Source of the DNA: RGIG4608 sp045635885
GTDB lineage: Bacteria > Bacillota > Clostridia > Oscillospirales > CAG-272
Assembly (NCBI GenBank): GCA_045635885.1
Contig: JAZTWO010000063.1
Location: 1-19,812, forward strand
Direction of reading: 5' to 3'
Length of the DNA stretch: 19,812 bases
Position 1 is the stretch's first letter; every line of letters starts with the position of its first letter. The position numbers and the translations under genes were made by a program. Under the pieces are notes generated by a model, which worked only from the letters and a program-made list of their open reading frames with translations, did no database searches and was not told the origin of the DNA. Shown one piece after another: positions 1-6,856 of this stretch.

Positions 1-141
1 GAAGTGATTTCACACGAATATGAAAATCAGTCTGAAGAAAAAATCAATTACGAAGACGAATGTTACGAAGATGAATACTACGACGAATACTATCAGAAAA
101 TTTGCGATATTCTTTTAAAAAATTTGGTTGTAATTAAATAG
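1..141 (+). CDS. 3' end of a hypothetical protein with an acidic Tyr/Glu/Asp-rich tail (partial)
   Basis: The frame is open from the first base of the window to TAG at 139-141, giving the last 46 residues of a protein whose start lies outside. The tail is very rich in Glu, Asp and Tyr (for example YEDECYEDEYYDEYY) and ends in a hydrophobic, slightly basic stretch (ICDILLKNLVVIK). No family can be named from this fragment. It is convergent with the next gene, and the shared hairpin at 232-250 would terminate both. A second stop (TAA 148-150) follows in the same frame, and the frame is then open again to 225 with similar composition, so the gene may once have been longer. Confidence 0.5.
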   Translation, partial: EVISHEYENQSEEKINYEDECYEDEYYDEYYQKICDILLKNLVVIK

Positions 142-231
142 AAGAAATAAAATATTAAGAAATATATCAATATTATTAATGATATTGATGGTTTTGTTTA
201 CGAAGATTATACTTGTTGTGAATAAAAATAT

Positions 232-260
232 CCCCCGACAGTGTCGGGGGATTTGTTTTA
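232..260. terminator. Bidirectional Rho-independent terminator between convergent genes
   Basis: CCCCCGAC (232-239) and GTCGGGGG (243-250) form a perfect GC-rich stem with a 3-nt loop. A T-rich run (atttgtttta) follows on the + strand and atatttttatt follows on the minus strand. It lies between the + strand gene ending at 141 and the minus-strand gene ending at 261, so it can serve both. Confidence 0.85.
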
Positions 261-548
261 TTATTTTGCGTTAAGTTCACGTTCAAGCCACACAAGACCC
301 AATGAGAATGCGTCGTAAAGGCCTGTTTTTTCGCCCTGCTTAAGAATTTTATTGGGATCGTTTGAATCGATTATCTGAATAAAAATCTTTTCGGGAAGAT
401 CTTCGCCTGTTGCTTCATCCTTTTGATAGGACATGATTTCAAGAAGCAAGAAGCATTTTTCGGTCTTATCGCCATAGCAGATTGTGTTACCCTCACGAAC
501 CAAGGGTTTATCTTTATATTCCAAATATTTTCCTTGTACAAGTTCCAT
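261..548 (-). CDS. Hypothetical protein, 95 aa
   Basis: A small protein I cannot assign to a named family. It has no signal peptide or membrane segment and a balanced mix of charged and hydrophobic residues (MELVQGKYLEYKDKPLVREG...), consistent with a small soluble alpha/beta protein. The gene is well supported: AGGAGG at 557-562 lies 8 nt before the ATG, and a candidate promoter with a 17-nt spacer (AGTATA 579-584 and AGTCAA 602-607 as written on the + strand) sits right after rpe. The terminator at 232-250 closes the unit. It therefore seems to be transcribed from its own start, though readthrough from rpe is possible. Confidence 0.75.
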   Translation of the reverse strand: MELVQGKYLEYKDKPLVREGNTICYGDKTEKCFLLLEIMSYQKDEATGEDLPEKIFIQIIDSNDPNKILKQGEKTGLYDAFSLGLVWLERELNAK

Positions 549-578
549 ATAAGTTTCCTCCTAAATATTTATCAATTA

Positions 579-607
579 AGTATATCACAAATTTGTTGAT
601 AAGTCAA
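579..607 (-). promoter_or_regulatory. Candidate sigma-A promoter for the 95-aa gene
   Basis: On the minus strand the -35 is TTGACT (602-607), the spacer is 17 nt and the -10 is TATACT (579-584), preceded by TGA to make an extended -10 (TGnTATACT). Only one base in each hexamer departs from consensus. It starts 4 bases from the end of rpe. Confidence 0.7.
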
Positions 608-610
608 GTA

Positions 611-1330
611 TTATCGCTTTTTTACTATTTTGGTTGATTTTGATGTTTTTGTAATAACGGTGTTTTCGTCTTCGGGAGCGACGGGCTCTTCACGCATTTT
701 TTTAATTACCTGCGCAGGTGTTTTTGAATTGAAAATTGCAGAGCCGGCAACAATTACGTTTGCGCCTGCTTCAACGGCAAGGTGAGCGTTATGCTCGTTA
801 ATGCCACCGTCGACCTCGATGTCAATATTAATATTATTTGCCTTGGCATACTCTCTGATTTTGCGCACCTTTGTGAGTGTTTCGGGAATCATTTTCTGAC
901 CGCCAAAGCCGGGCTCAACGGTCATAACAAGCACCATGTCAACCAAATTGAGATAGGGAATTACCACCTCATAGGGAGTGTCGGGAGATATTGCAAGACC
1001 AACCCTCATATCATGGTCTTTAATTTTCATAATAGCATCCTTAGGACGTGATGTGCTTTCATAGTGAATTGTGATGCAGTCTGCGCCTGCATTAACAAAA
1101 TTCTTTATATATCTTTGGGGATTTTTTATCATAAGATGCACGTCAAAACAGAGCTTTGTCTTTTTTCTTATAGACTCAATAACGGGTGGTCCAAAGCTGA
1201 TATTTGGAACAAACACGCCGTCCATAACGTCAAGATGTAAATAGTTTGCACCCGCTTGGCGTACCTTTTCTATTTCCTTTTCAAGATTGGCAAAGTCTGC
1301 CGCAAGAAGTGATGGTGCTATGTAAATCAT
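611..1330 (-). CDS. rpe: Ribulose-phosphate 3-epimerase
   Basis: Interconverts D-ribulose 5-phosphate and D-xylulose 5-phosphate in the cytosolic pentose phosphate pathway. The 239-residue protein is a TIM barrel with the family's features: APSLLAADFANL at 5-16, LHLDVMDGVFVPN with metal ligands H32 and D34, DVHLMI with H65, VEPGFGGQ at 138-145 and DGGI with D174. An in-frame TTG at 1336 would give two extra residues, but AAAGGAG (1338-1344) abuts it and fits the ATG at 1330 with 7-nt spacing, so ATG is chosen. The last 20 or so residues form a charged, Lys-rich tail beyond the barrel (usual length about 220). The chromosomal partner RpiB is encoded about 1.4 kb away in the upstream operon. 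Confidence 0.97.
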   Translation of the reverse strand: MIYIAPSLLAADFANLEKEIEKVRQAGANYLHLDVMDGVFVPNISFGPPVIESIRKKTKLCFDVHLMIKNPQRYIKNFVNAGADCITIHYESTSRPKDAIMKIKDHDMRVGLAISPDTPYEVVIPYLNLVDMVLVMTVEPGFGGQKMIPETLTKVRKIREYAKANNINIDIEVDGGINEHNAHLAVEAGANVIVAGSAIFNSKTPAQVIKKMREEPVAPEDENTVITKTSKSTKIVKKR

Positions 1331-1382
1331 AATCAATCTCCTTTTGTTTGTGAAATTTTATGTCGAATGGTATTTATTTTGC

Positions 1383-1410
1383 ATAATATATTAGTGAAAT
1401 TTGGCATCAA
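1383..1410 (-). promoter_or_regulatory. Candidate promoter for rpe
   Basis: On the minus strand TTGATG (1405-1410) is followed by a 16-nt spacer and TATTAT (1383-1388), within the 145-bp gap between ispF and rpe. The match is moderate. I see no U-tailed terminator after ispF, so rpe may also be reached by readthrough from the upstream operon. Confidence 0.45.
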
Positions 1411-1475
1411 AATTTGCGAATAAGACGTGTATTTTCTTGGATGTGTACTTTTTATAATTTCGTGAATTTTGGTGC

Positions 1476-1955
1476 TTATTTTTTATATACAAGGCATACT
1501 GCATGTGCGGCTATGCCTTTTTCTTCGCCTGTGAATCCGAGCTTTTCCTCGGTGGTGGCTTTAACGCTTATTTTGTCAAGCTCAACCTCGAGCGCACGGG
1601 CAATGTTAAGTCGCATTTGGGGAATGAATGGTGCAAGCTTTGGGGCTTGGGCAAGGACGGTTGCGTCAATGTTGCCGACCTCATATCCCTCACGTTTTAC
1701 AAGCTCATAAACGCATGCCAAAAGCTCCAAGCTATCAGCCCCCTTATACTGCTCGTCGGTGTCGGGAAAGTGCTTTCCAATATCGCCAAGAGCGAGTGCG
1801 CCAAGTAGGGAATCGCTTATCGCATGCAAAAGAACGTCTGCATCAGAATGTCCCAAAAGTCCTAAATGATGGGGAATATTCACACCGCCAATAATAAGCT
1901 CTCTGCCTTCAACAAGGCGGTGAACGTCATATCCGTGACCAATTCTCATATTCAT
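1476..1955 (-). CDS. ispF: 2-C-methyl-D-erythritol 2,4-cyclodiphosphate synthase
   Basis: Fifth step of the MEP (non-mevalonate) isoprenoid pathway: cyclises CDP-ME 2-phosphate to ME-cPP with release of CMP, as a trimer. The 159 residues match the family's usual length. RIGHGYDVHRL carries metal ligands D10 and H12, GHSDADVLLHAISD (35-48) carries H44, GDIGKHFPDTD lies at 57-67, and ATTEEKLGFTGEEKGIAAHAV near the C-terminus is the family signature. The start overlaps the ispD stop as ATGA (1952-1955), and GGAGG inside the ispD 3' end lies 7 nt upstream, so the two are translationally coupled. This pairing of ispD and ispF is common in bacteria and lets consecutive or near-consecutive steps be made together. 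Confidence 0.97.
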   Translation of the reverse strand: MNMRIGHGYDVHRLVEGRELIIGGVNIPHHLGLLGHSDADVLLHAISDSLLGALALGDIGKHFPDTDEQYKGADSLELLACVYELVKREGYEVGNIDATVLAQAPKLAPFIPQMRLNIARALEVELDKISVKATTEEKLGFTGEEKGIAAHAVCLVYKK

Positions 1956-2716
1956 TTGGCTTCCTCCCTTGATTTAAGAATTGCAAGCGCTAAAGGAATG
2001 TCCTCTTTTGTTGTTATTTTAAGATTGTTTCTACCGCATTCAATAAGCTTGATTTTTGCGCCTAAGTTTTCAACAAGCGAGTTATCGTCGGTAACTTCAA
2101 GACCGTCTGCCTCTGCTTTAAGTAAAGCAAGTTCGTAAACGTCACGCTTAAACACCTGCGGAGTTTGGGCAAGCCAAACGTGATTGCGGTTTGCAGAAGA
2201 ATCGATATAAAGATTCTTTCCGTTTGTGATTTTAATCGAGTCAATTGCTCGGGTGGCAGCGGTTGCACCGCCGACCTTATATGCCGCACTACAAACACTT
2301 TCAATTTGTTCGGGAGTGATAAGACAACGAGCGCCATCGTGAATTGCAACGAATTTCGCATTCTTGCTAACCACACTAAATCCGTTTTTAACGGACTCTT
2401 GACGAGTTGCTCCGCCACTGACAAGCTTGATTGAAGTTTTGAATCTGTATTTTTCGTTGAATTCCTTATAAAGATGAAATTCCTCTTTTTTGGCAACCAC
2501 AACAATTTCATTGATGTGCTCGCACTGATCAAATGCCATTATTGTGCGTGCGACAACGGGAATGTTGTCAAGAAGTATCATCTGCTTTGAAACTCCGTCG
2601 CCCATTCTTGTGGAGTTGCCCGAAGCAACTATTATTGCGCTTGTGGGCTGAATTCTATCCTTTTTGCCCGTAATCGCACGAACAACGTCCGTTATTTTGT
2701 GAATAATATTGCCCAT
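1952..2716 (-). CDS. ispD: 2-C-methyl-D-erythritol 4-phosphate cytidylyltransferase
   Basis: Joins CTP and MEP to give CDP-ME, the third step of the MEP pathway. The nucleotidyltransferase loop reads VASGNSTRMGDGVSKQ, with R37 and K44 matching the catalytic Arg/Lys pair of the E. coli enzyme in spacing. Other family motifs are GGATRQESVKNG (101-112), HDGAR (126-130), QTPQVF (184-189), DD at 210-211 and NLKITTKEDI (231-240). Two features are unusual: about 25 extra N-terminal residues (basic, helix-like) before the first beta strand, and Ser at positions 32 and 35 of the loop where E. coli has Ala and Gly. The start is supported by AAAGGAG (2723-2729) 6 nt upstream. The gene lies 45 bp after rpiB and overlaps ispF by 4 bases. 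Confidence 0.95.
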   Translation of the reverse strand: MGNIIHKITDVVRAITGKKDRIQPTSAIIVASGNSTRMGDGVSKQMILLDNIPVVARTIMAFDQCEHINEIVVVAKKEEFHLYKEFNEKYRFKTSIKLVSGGATRQESVKNGFSVVSKNAKFVAIHDGARCLITPEQIESVCSAAYKVGGATAATRAIDSIKITNGKNLYIDSSANRNHVWLAQTPQVFKRDVYELALLKAEADGLEVTDDNSLVENLGAKIKLIECGRNNLKITTKEDIPLALAILKSREEAK

Positions 2717-2761
2717 ACGGGACTCCTTTCTAAATGAATTGATAGAAATAAGAATGAAATT

Positions 2762-3217
2762 TTACTTGGGTAAATTTCCGTTCTCTATATCTTCGATAAG
2801 GGATAATCTTTTAATATGTCTATCGCCCTCGAATTCAGAATTGACAAAATTTTCAACAAGGTCGATGGCAAGTCCTGCGCCAACAACACGAGCGCCAAGA
2901 CAAAGAACGTTTGCATTGTTGTGAAGACGTGTGAGACGAGCAGAGAAGGTATCTGAGCAGCAAGCGGCACGAATGCCCTTGTGCTTGTTTGCAGCCATAC
3001 TCATTCCAATTCCCGTGCCACACACAAGAATGCCGAGTTCTGCCTCACCATTTTGAATTTTTGCGCAAAGGCGACTTGCAAAAATGGGGTAATCACAACT
3101 ATCGGCACTGTTTGTTCCAACGTCGATAACGTCAAACCCCTTTGCTTCAAGATGCGCTTTGATTGTATTTTTAAGTTCAAATCCGCCGTGGTCAGCTCCA
3201 AGTACAATAGTTTTCAT
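2762..3217 (-). CDS. rpiB: Ribose 5-phosphate isomerase B
   Basis: Interconverts ribose 5-phosphate and ribulose 5-phosphate; member of the RpiB/LacA family. Its 151 residues match the usual 145-155. GADHGGFELK with D9 and H10 lies at the N-terminus, CDYP at 41-44, the catalytic Cys loop CGTGIGMSMAANK at 66-78, LHNNANVLCLGARVVG at 98-113, and the phosphate-binding GDRHIKR at 131-137. The order and residues favour RpiB over the sugar-phosphate isomerase LacA/LacB subunits, although this is by motif only. The ribosome site is a weak AAAGG lying in the last codons of tsaB, whose stop is 6 bp before this start, so translation is probably coupled. Confidence 0.96.
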   Translation of the reverse strand: MKTIVLGADHGGFELKNTIKAHLEAKGFDVIDVGTNSADSCDYPIFASRLCAKIQNGEAELGILVCGTGIGMSMAANKHKGIRAACCSDTFSARLTRLHNNANVLCLGARVVGAGLAIDLVENFVNSEFEGDRHIKRLSLIEDIENGNLPK

Positions 3218-3223
3218 AATTAA

Positions 3224-3934
3224 TTAACCTTTCTTTTCCGCTTCAAGTTTTTCAAGTCTTTCACGTTCTGCTTGTGAGGCACGAAGGTAGATGGGGGACA
3301 ATTCAATGTCAGTTGTCAAAAGCTCTTGTCGAGCAGATTCAAGTGCGCAAAGTGCAACCGAATATGCGCTTTGATATTGATGAATCAAAGGCGTATTTTC
3401 TGTTTTTACCTTTGTGAATGCTTTTTTGGCAATATCATATCCGTCGCCACAAAGATAAATCTTTTTGTCTGCATAGTTTTTAAGTTCTTCTTCAAGGTCA
3501 AAAACTGAAATCAATCTATCCTCACAAAGACGAGTGAGATTGCCGTTTTCACAAAGGAAAAGCGTATTGTAAAGTTGATTTCTTCTTGCGTTCATAACGG
3601 GGCAAATTATCCCGTTTGCATAAACAAGATTGTGTGCAAGCGCATCAAGAGAGGATACGGGGGCGCAGGGCTTGTTTTTATTGAATGCAAGTCCTTTTAT
3701 TGTCGCAGCTCCGATTCTTACTCCGGTAAAAGAGCCGGGACCTGCAGAGCAAGCGAAAAGGTCAATATCGTCAACAGTGAGCTTTAATACCTTGAGCGAT
3801 GCCTCAATCATAGGGAGCAAGGTCTCACTGTGAGTGTTACCGTTGTTTATTGTAAACTGTGCAAGGAGCTTTTCTTCCTCACAAATAGCAACTGTTGATA
3901 CAATTGCAGTTGAATCAAGAGATAAAATTTTCAT
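3224..3934 (-). CDS. tsaB: tRNA t6A threonylcarbamoyltransferase complex subunit TsaB
   Basis: TsaB is the ASKHA-fold partner that dimerises with TsaD in making N6-threonylcarbamoyladenosine at A37 of ANN-decoding tRNAs. The 236-residue protein shows MKILSLDSTA at the start, HSETLLP at 35-41, the strongly diagnostic GPGSFTGVRIG at 65-75, MNARRNQLY at 114-122 and PIYLR at 214-218, followed by a charged C-terminal tail. TsaB lacks the metal-binding histidines of TsaD, and none are seen here. The start has GGAGA about 6 nt upstream. It lies 15 bp after tsaE, the ATPase of the same complex; tsaD and tsaC are not in this window. Confidence 0.96.
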   Translation of the reverse strand: MKILSLDSTAIVSTVAICEEEKLLAQFTINNGNTHSETLLPMIEASLKVLKLTVDDIDLFACSAGPGSFTGVRIGAATIKGLAFNKNKPCAPVSSLDALAHNLVYANGIICPVMNARRNQLYNTLFLCENGNLTRLCEDRLISVFDLEEELKNYADKKIYLCGDGYDIAKKAFTKVKTENTPLIHQYQSAYSVALCALESARQELLTTDIELSPIYLRASQAERERLEKLEAEKKG

Positions 3935-3949
3935 AAAAATCTCCGTTTT

Positions 3950-4402
3950 TTATTTAATTTCTATTTTTATCAGTCTTGTGTCGGGTTTTTCAAGGTCGAT
4001 TTTTGAAATCTCAACATTAATATGCTCATCAGGAATGGCATAGGGGATATTTTCGCTCCACTCGACAAGGCAGATTGAACCGTCATCAAGGTAATCATAG
4101 TAACCGATTGAATATAGGTCATCTTCGTCAGTTATTCGATACATATCAAAGTGAAACACCCTTCTGCCGCCCTTTGTGGGATATTCATTTACAAGGGCGA
4201 AGGTTGGTGAGCGAACAAGTGCGTTGGGTGAAAATACCTTAGTAAAACCACGCACAAAGGCTGTTTTTCCAACGCCCAAATCACCGTAAAGAGCCACAAA
4301 AGAGGGAAGTGTGGGGGCGTTTTGAAGAAGCTTGGCAAGTTCAAAGCCAACGTTTTCAGTTTCCTCTGGTGAATTGGTAATAATTTCTTTCAAAATTGCC
4401 AT
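3950..4402 (-). CDS. tsaE: tRNA t6A biosynthesis ATPase TsaE
   Basis: P-loop ATPase that binds and resets the TsaB-TsaD complex during t6A synthesis. Its 150 residues fit the family. Walker A is GDLGVGKT (40-47); RSPTFALVNEY (64-74) and HFDMYRI (84-90) are the conserved switch and metal-binding segments, and CLVEWSENI (111-119) is the family C-terminal motif. The ATG shares one base with the stop of the DUF896 gene (TAATG, 4400-4404) and has no good Shine-Dalgarno of its own (GAGG lies about 16 nt away), so it is probably translated by termination-reinitiation from the gene before it. Confidence 0.96.
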   Translation of the reverse strand: MAILKEIITNSPEETENVGFELAKLLQNAPTLPSFVALYGDLGVGKTAFVRGFTKVFSPNALVRSPTFALVNEYPTKGGRRVFHFDMYRITDEDDLYSIGYYDYLDDGSICLVEWSENIPYAIPDEHINVEISKIDLEKPDTRLIKIEIK

Positions 4403-4614
4403 TATTTCTTTTTTGCAACCTCGGTGAATTTCTTTTTTGTTCCGTCGGGATACTGAACAACTGTGCTTTCAAGCTGAGCGCCAAATGAAGCACGAATTTC
4501 AGCAACGTATTCCATTCTAAGTGCGTGTTGTTCTGCCTTTTCTTCTTCGCTGAGTTCACGAACCTTTTGCTCGTGAGCGTAATATTTTATTTTATCAAGC
4601 TTTGCTTTTTCCAT
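4402..4614 (-). CDS. DUF896 (UPF0291) family small protein
   Basis: A 70-residue, highly charged, helix-rich protein. The stretch AHEQKVRELSEEEKAEQ followed by HALRMEYVAEIRASFGAQLE matches the pattern of DUF896/UPF0291 proteins such as Bacillus YnzC (LxxEEkxEQxxLRxeY). These are small cytosolic Firmicutes proteins without a settled function. A good AGGAG lies 5-6 nt before the ATG, right behind the stop of the ABC exporter gene (12-bp gap). Its stop overlaps the tsaE start. The linkage to tsaE and tsaB points to a shared transcript but does not by itself give a function. Confidence 0.85.
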   Translation of the reverse strand: MEKAKLDKIKYYAHEQKVRELSEEEKAEQHALRMEYVAEIRASFGAQLESTVVQYPDGTKKKFTEVAKKK

Positions 4615-4626
4615 TTTAACTCCTAA

Positions 4627-6387
4627 TTAATCAGTAAATGAGTACATTTTGTAAAGGTCGGAATAAAGTCCGCCTTTTTCCATAAGTTCCTTGTGAGTTC
4701 CACTTTCCTCAATTCCTTTTTTGGTGAGAACAAGAATTCTATCGGCATTCTTAATAGTTGTTAATCGGTGAGCAACTGTAAACGTTGTTCTGCCCTTAGC
4801 GAGTTTTTCAAGGGACTGTTGAATGAGATATTCGCTTTCGTTATCAAGTGCACTTGTTGCCTCGTCAAGAATGAGGATTGGTGGGTTTTTAAGGAATACA
4901 CGGGCGATTGAAATTCTCTGCTTTTGACCACCGGAAAGCTTAACACCACGTTCACCAACGTATGTGTCATATCCATCGGGAAGAGTGAGAATAAACTCGT
5001 GCGCACCGGCAAGCTTTGCCGCCTCGATAATTTCCTCTTCGGTGCAATCGGGTTTTCCGTATGCGATATTTTCTTTAACACTGCCTGAGAAAAGGTAAAC
5101 GTCCTGCTGAACGATACCGATATGCTCACGAAGTGATTTTTGTGTGATTTCTTTTATATCTTTTCCGTCAATCAATATTCTACCATTTGTTGCCTCATAG
5201 AAACGGGGAATGAGGGCACAAATGGTTGTTTTACCACCGCCACTTGGACCAACAAGAGCAATGTTTTCTCCTGCTTTAACGTGAAGATCGAGCTTGCAAA
5301 GAACGTTTCTTTCTGTTCCGCTATAACGGAATGTAAGGTTTTCAAAAGTGATGTCACCCCTAACCTTTTCAATTGTTTGGGCACCCTCAGAGTCCTCGAT
5401 ATCGGGGTCAATGTCCATAATCTCGCAAAAGCGCTCGATACCCGTCATTCCACGTTGGAACTGTTCTGTAAATTCAACAAGGCGACGAATTGAGTTGAGA
5501 AGCATGCTTGCAAAAAGCATAAATGCGATAAAGTCCGCACTGCTGATTTTACCATCTGCAAGGAAAAATGCCCCTGCAACCACAACGATTATGTAAAGTG
5601 CACCGTCAAAGAATCTTGTTGAGCTTTGGAATGCACCCATATATTTGTAAACCTTTTTCTTAACAGAGAGAAAGCTTGAATTGCTCTTTTCAAACTTTTT
5701 GATTTCAGTATCCTCGTTAGCAAAGGATTTAACCTCGTGAATACCGAGCAAACTGTCCTCAACCTGTGAGTTAAGTTCGCCAACGATTTTGCGGCTTTCT
5801 TTAAAGCCCTCTTTCATCTTTGTTCTGAAACGAGTCATGCAAATAATCATAAAGGGAACAATTGCAAAGATGAGGAGCGTTAAGGGAACGTTGATTGTGC
5901 AAAGAATTGCAAAGGATGCGATAATTTTGATGCCTGCAATAAAGAATTCTTCAGGGCAGTGGTGAGCAAATTCCGTCACGTCAAAAAGGTCGCTTGTAAT
6001 TCTTGACATCAAAGTGCCGATTTTTGTGTTGTCGTAGTATGAAAAAGAGAGCTTTTGAAGATGAGAGAAGAAATCTCTTCTCATATCAGTTTCAATTTTT
6101 GTGCCCATAACGTGACCTGTAGATGCCATATAGTAATATGCCGCAGTATCGATAAGTCGAAGCACAAGGTATATCATACCGCAAGTTAAAATGAACTTGG
6201 GCGTGAGCGAAGCTACGTCAGTTTCGGCTCTGCCTGTGATTTCACGGGCAATAAGGGGGAGTACAATTTCAACCACCGTTGTGAGCGAAGCACAAAGAAG
6301 GTCGAACACTAATATCCACTTGTATTTTTTATAATAGGGCAAAAATCTTGATAATAATTCACCCTTTTTCTTTTTATTTACTGCCAT
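4627..6387 (-). CDS. ABC exporter, fused permease and ATPase (MsbA/BmrA-like)
   Basis: Half-transporter that would work as a dimer in the cytoplasmic membrane, exporting a lipid, drug or peptide; the substrate cannot be read from sequence. Residues 1-330 form a type I exporter membrane domain with six predicted helices. Residues 340-586 form the nucleotide-binding domain: Walker A GPSGGGKT (380-387), Q-loop Q427/Q428, signature LSGGQ (484-488), Walker B ILILDEA (504-510), D-loop SALD (512-515) and H-loop H540. All catalytic residues are intact, so a homodimer is possible; no second half-transporter lies beside it. It heads the operon leading to DUF896, tsaE and tsaB. AAAGGA lies about 10 nt before the ATG. 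Confidence 0.93.
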   Translation of the reverse strand: MAVNKKKKGELLSRFLPYYKKYKWILVFDLLCASLTTVVEIVLPLIAREITGRAETDVASLTPKFILTCGMIYLVLRLIDTAAYYYMASTGHVMGTKIETDMRRDFFSHLQKLSFSYYDNTKIGTLMSRITSDLFDVTEFAHHCPEEFFIAGIKIIASFAILCTINVPLTLLIFAIVPFMIICMTRFRTKMKEGFKESRKIVGELNSQVEDSLLGIHEVKSFANEDTEIKKFEKSNSSFLSVKKKVYKYMGAFQSSTRFFDGALYIIVVVAGAFFLADGKISSADFIAFMLFASMLLNSIRRLVEFTEQFQRGMTGIERFCEIMDIDPDIEDSEGAQTIEKVRGDITFENLTFRYSGTERNVLCKLDLHVKAGENIALVGPSGGGKTTICALIPRFYEATNGRILIDGKDIKEITQKSLREHIGIVQQDVYLFSGSVKENIAYGKPDCTEEEIIEAAKLAGAHEFILTLPDGYDTYVGERGVKLSGGQKQRISIARVFLKNPPILILDEATSALDNESEYLIQQSLEKLAKGRTTFTVAHRLTTIKNADRILVLTKKGIEESGTHKELMEKGGLYSDLYKMYSFTD

Positions 6388-6424
6388 TTGTTTAATTTCC
6401 TTTATTTTTACTCTTAATTATATT

Positions 6425-6433
6425 AGTATATCA
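6425..6433 (-). promoter_or_regulatory. Candidate extended -10 promoter for the ABC exporter/t6A/MEP operon
   Basis: On the minus strand TGATATACT (6425-6433) is an extended -10 element in a very AT-rich region, about 38 bp before the exporter ATG. The -35 region (TTTAAT, 17-nt spacing) is poor, which is typical of extended -10 promoters. It lies just downstream of the terminator that closes the preceding unit, so a new transcript is expected to start here. Confidence 0.5.
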
Positions 6434-6489
6434 TATATTTAATAAAAATTAAAGGGGTTTTTGAAAAAATGTTTAAATTTTGGCATATA

Positions 6490-6526
6490 AATAAAAAAAC
6501 AGAGCAAGAATTAACTTGCTCTGTTT
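6490..6526 (-). terminator. Rho-independent terminator after the gltX-glnS-DUF1294 unit
   Basis: AAACAGAGCAAG (6497-6508) and CTTGCTCTGTTT (6515-6526) form a perfect 12-bp stem with a 6-nt loop (aattaa). On the minus strand it is followed by a U run (ttttttt interrupted later by an a). It begins 9 bp past the stop of the DUF1294 gene. Confidence 0.88.
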
Positions 6527-6535
6527 GTGAAAATA

Positions 6536-6835
6536 TCAAATCAAGAAATAGCAAGCGAGCGCAATAAGAGCCGCCTGAAGAATCATGATTAAGGGAATAC
6601 CAATCATAAATTTCTTATGTTGAGTTTTGTGTCTGATTACATGCATTGTTGTGTACATTGCAACAGAGCCACCGATTGCGGACCAGATAAGAAGAGTTGC
6701 CTCGGGAATTCTGCGTTTGCCTGTGCCTGCAATCTTTTTATCGTACATAGTAACGATTATAGAAATGAGTGAAACAACCAAAACATATAATACAATTGCT
6801 ACTAAAACGGGGTATTTTGTTAATATATCCATCAT
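6536..6835 (-). CDS. DUF1294 family membrane protein
   Basis: A 99-residue protein with three or four hydrophobic segments: about 9-30, 47-61 and 78-98. Between them it carries the DUF1294 pattern YDKKIAGTGKRRIPEATLL, GGSVAMYTTMHVIRHKTQHKKF and GIPLI. Members are small integral membrane proteins of unknown function, sometimes fused to a cold-shock domain; no such domain is present here. AAAGGAG (6844-6850) lies 8 nt before the first of two ATG codons. It is the last gene of the tRNA synthetase operon, 22 bp after glnS. Confidence 0.88.
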   Translation of the reverse strand: MMDILTKYPVLVAIVLYVLVVSLISIIVTMYDKKIAGTGKRRIPEATLLIWSAIGGSVAMYTTMHVIRHKTQHKKFMIGIPLIMILQAALIALACYFLI

Positions 6836-6856
6836 AATAAATACTCCTTTAAAATT

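Noticed and set aside
166..189. AT-rich inverted repeat (ATCAATAT / ATATTGAT) after the first partial gene
   Set aside because: All A-T stem with no U tail; expected by chance in such AT-rich sequence. The GC-rich hairpin at 232-250 is the real terminator.
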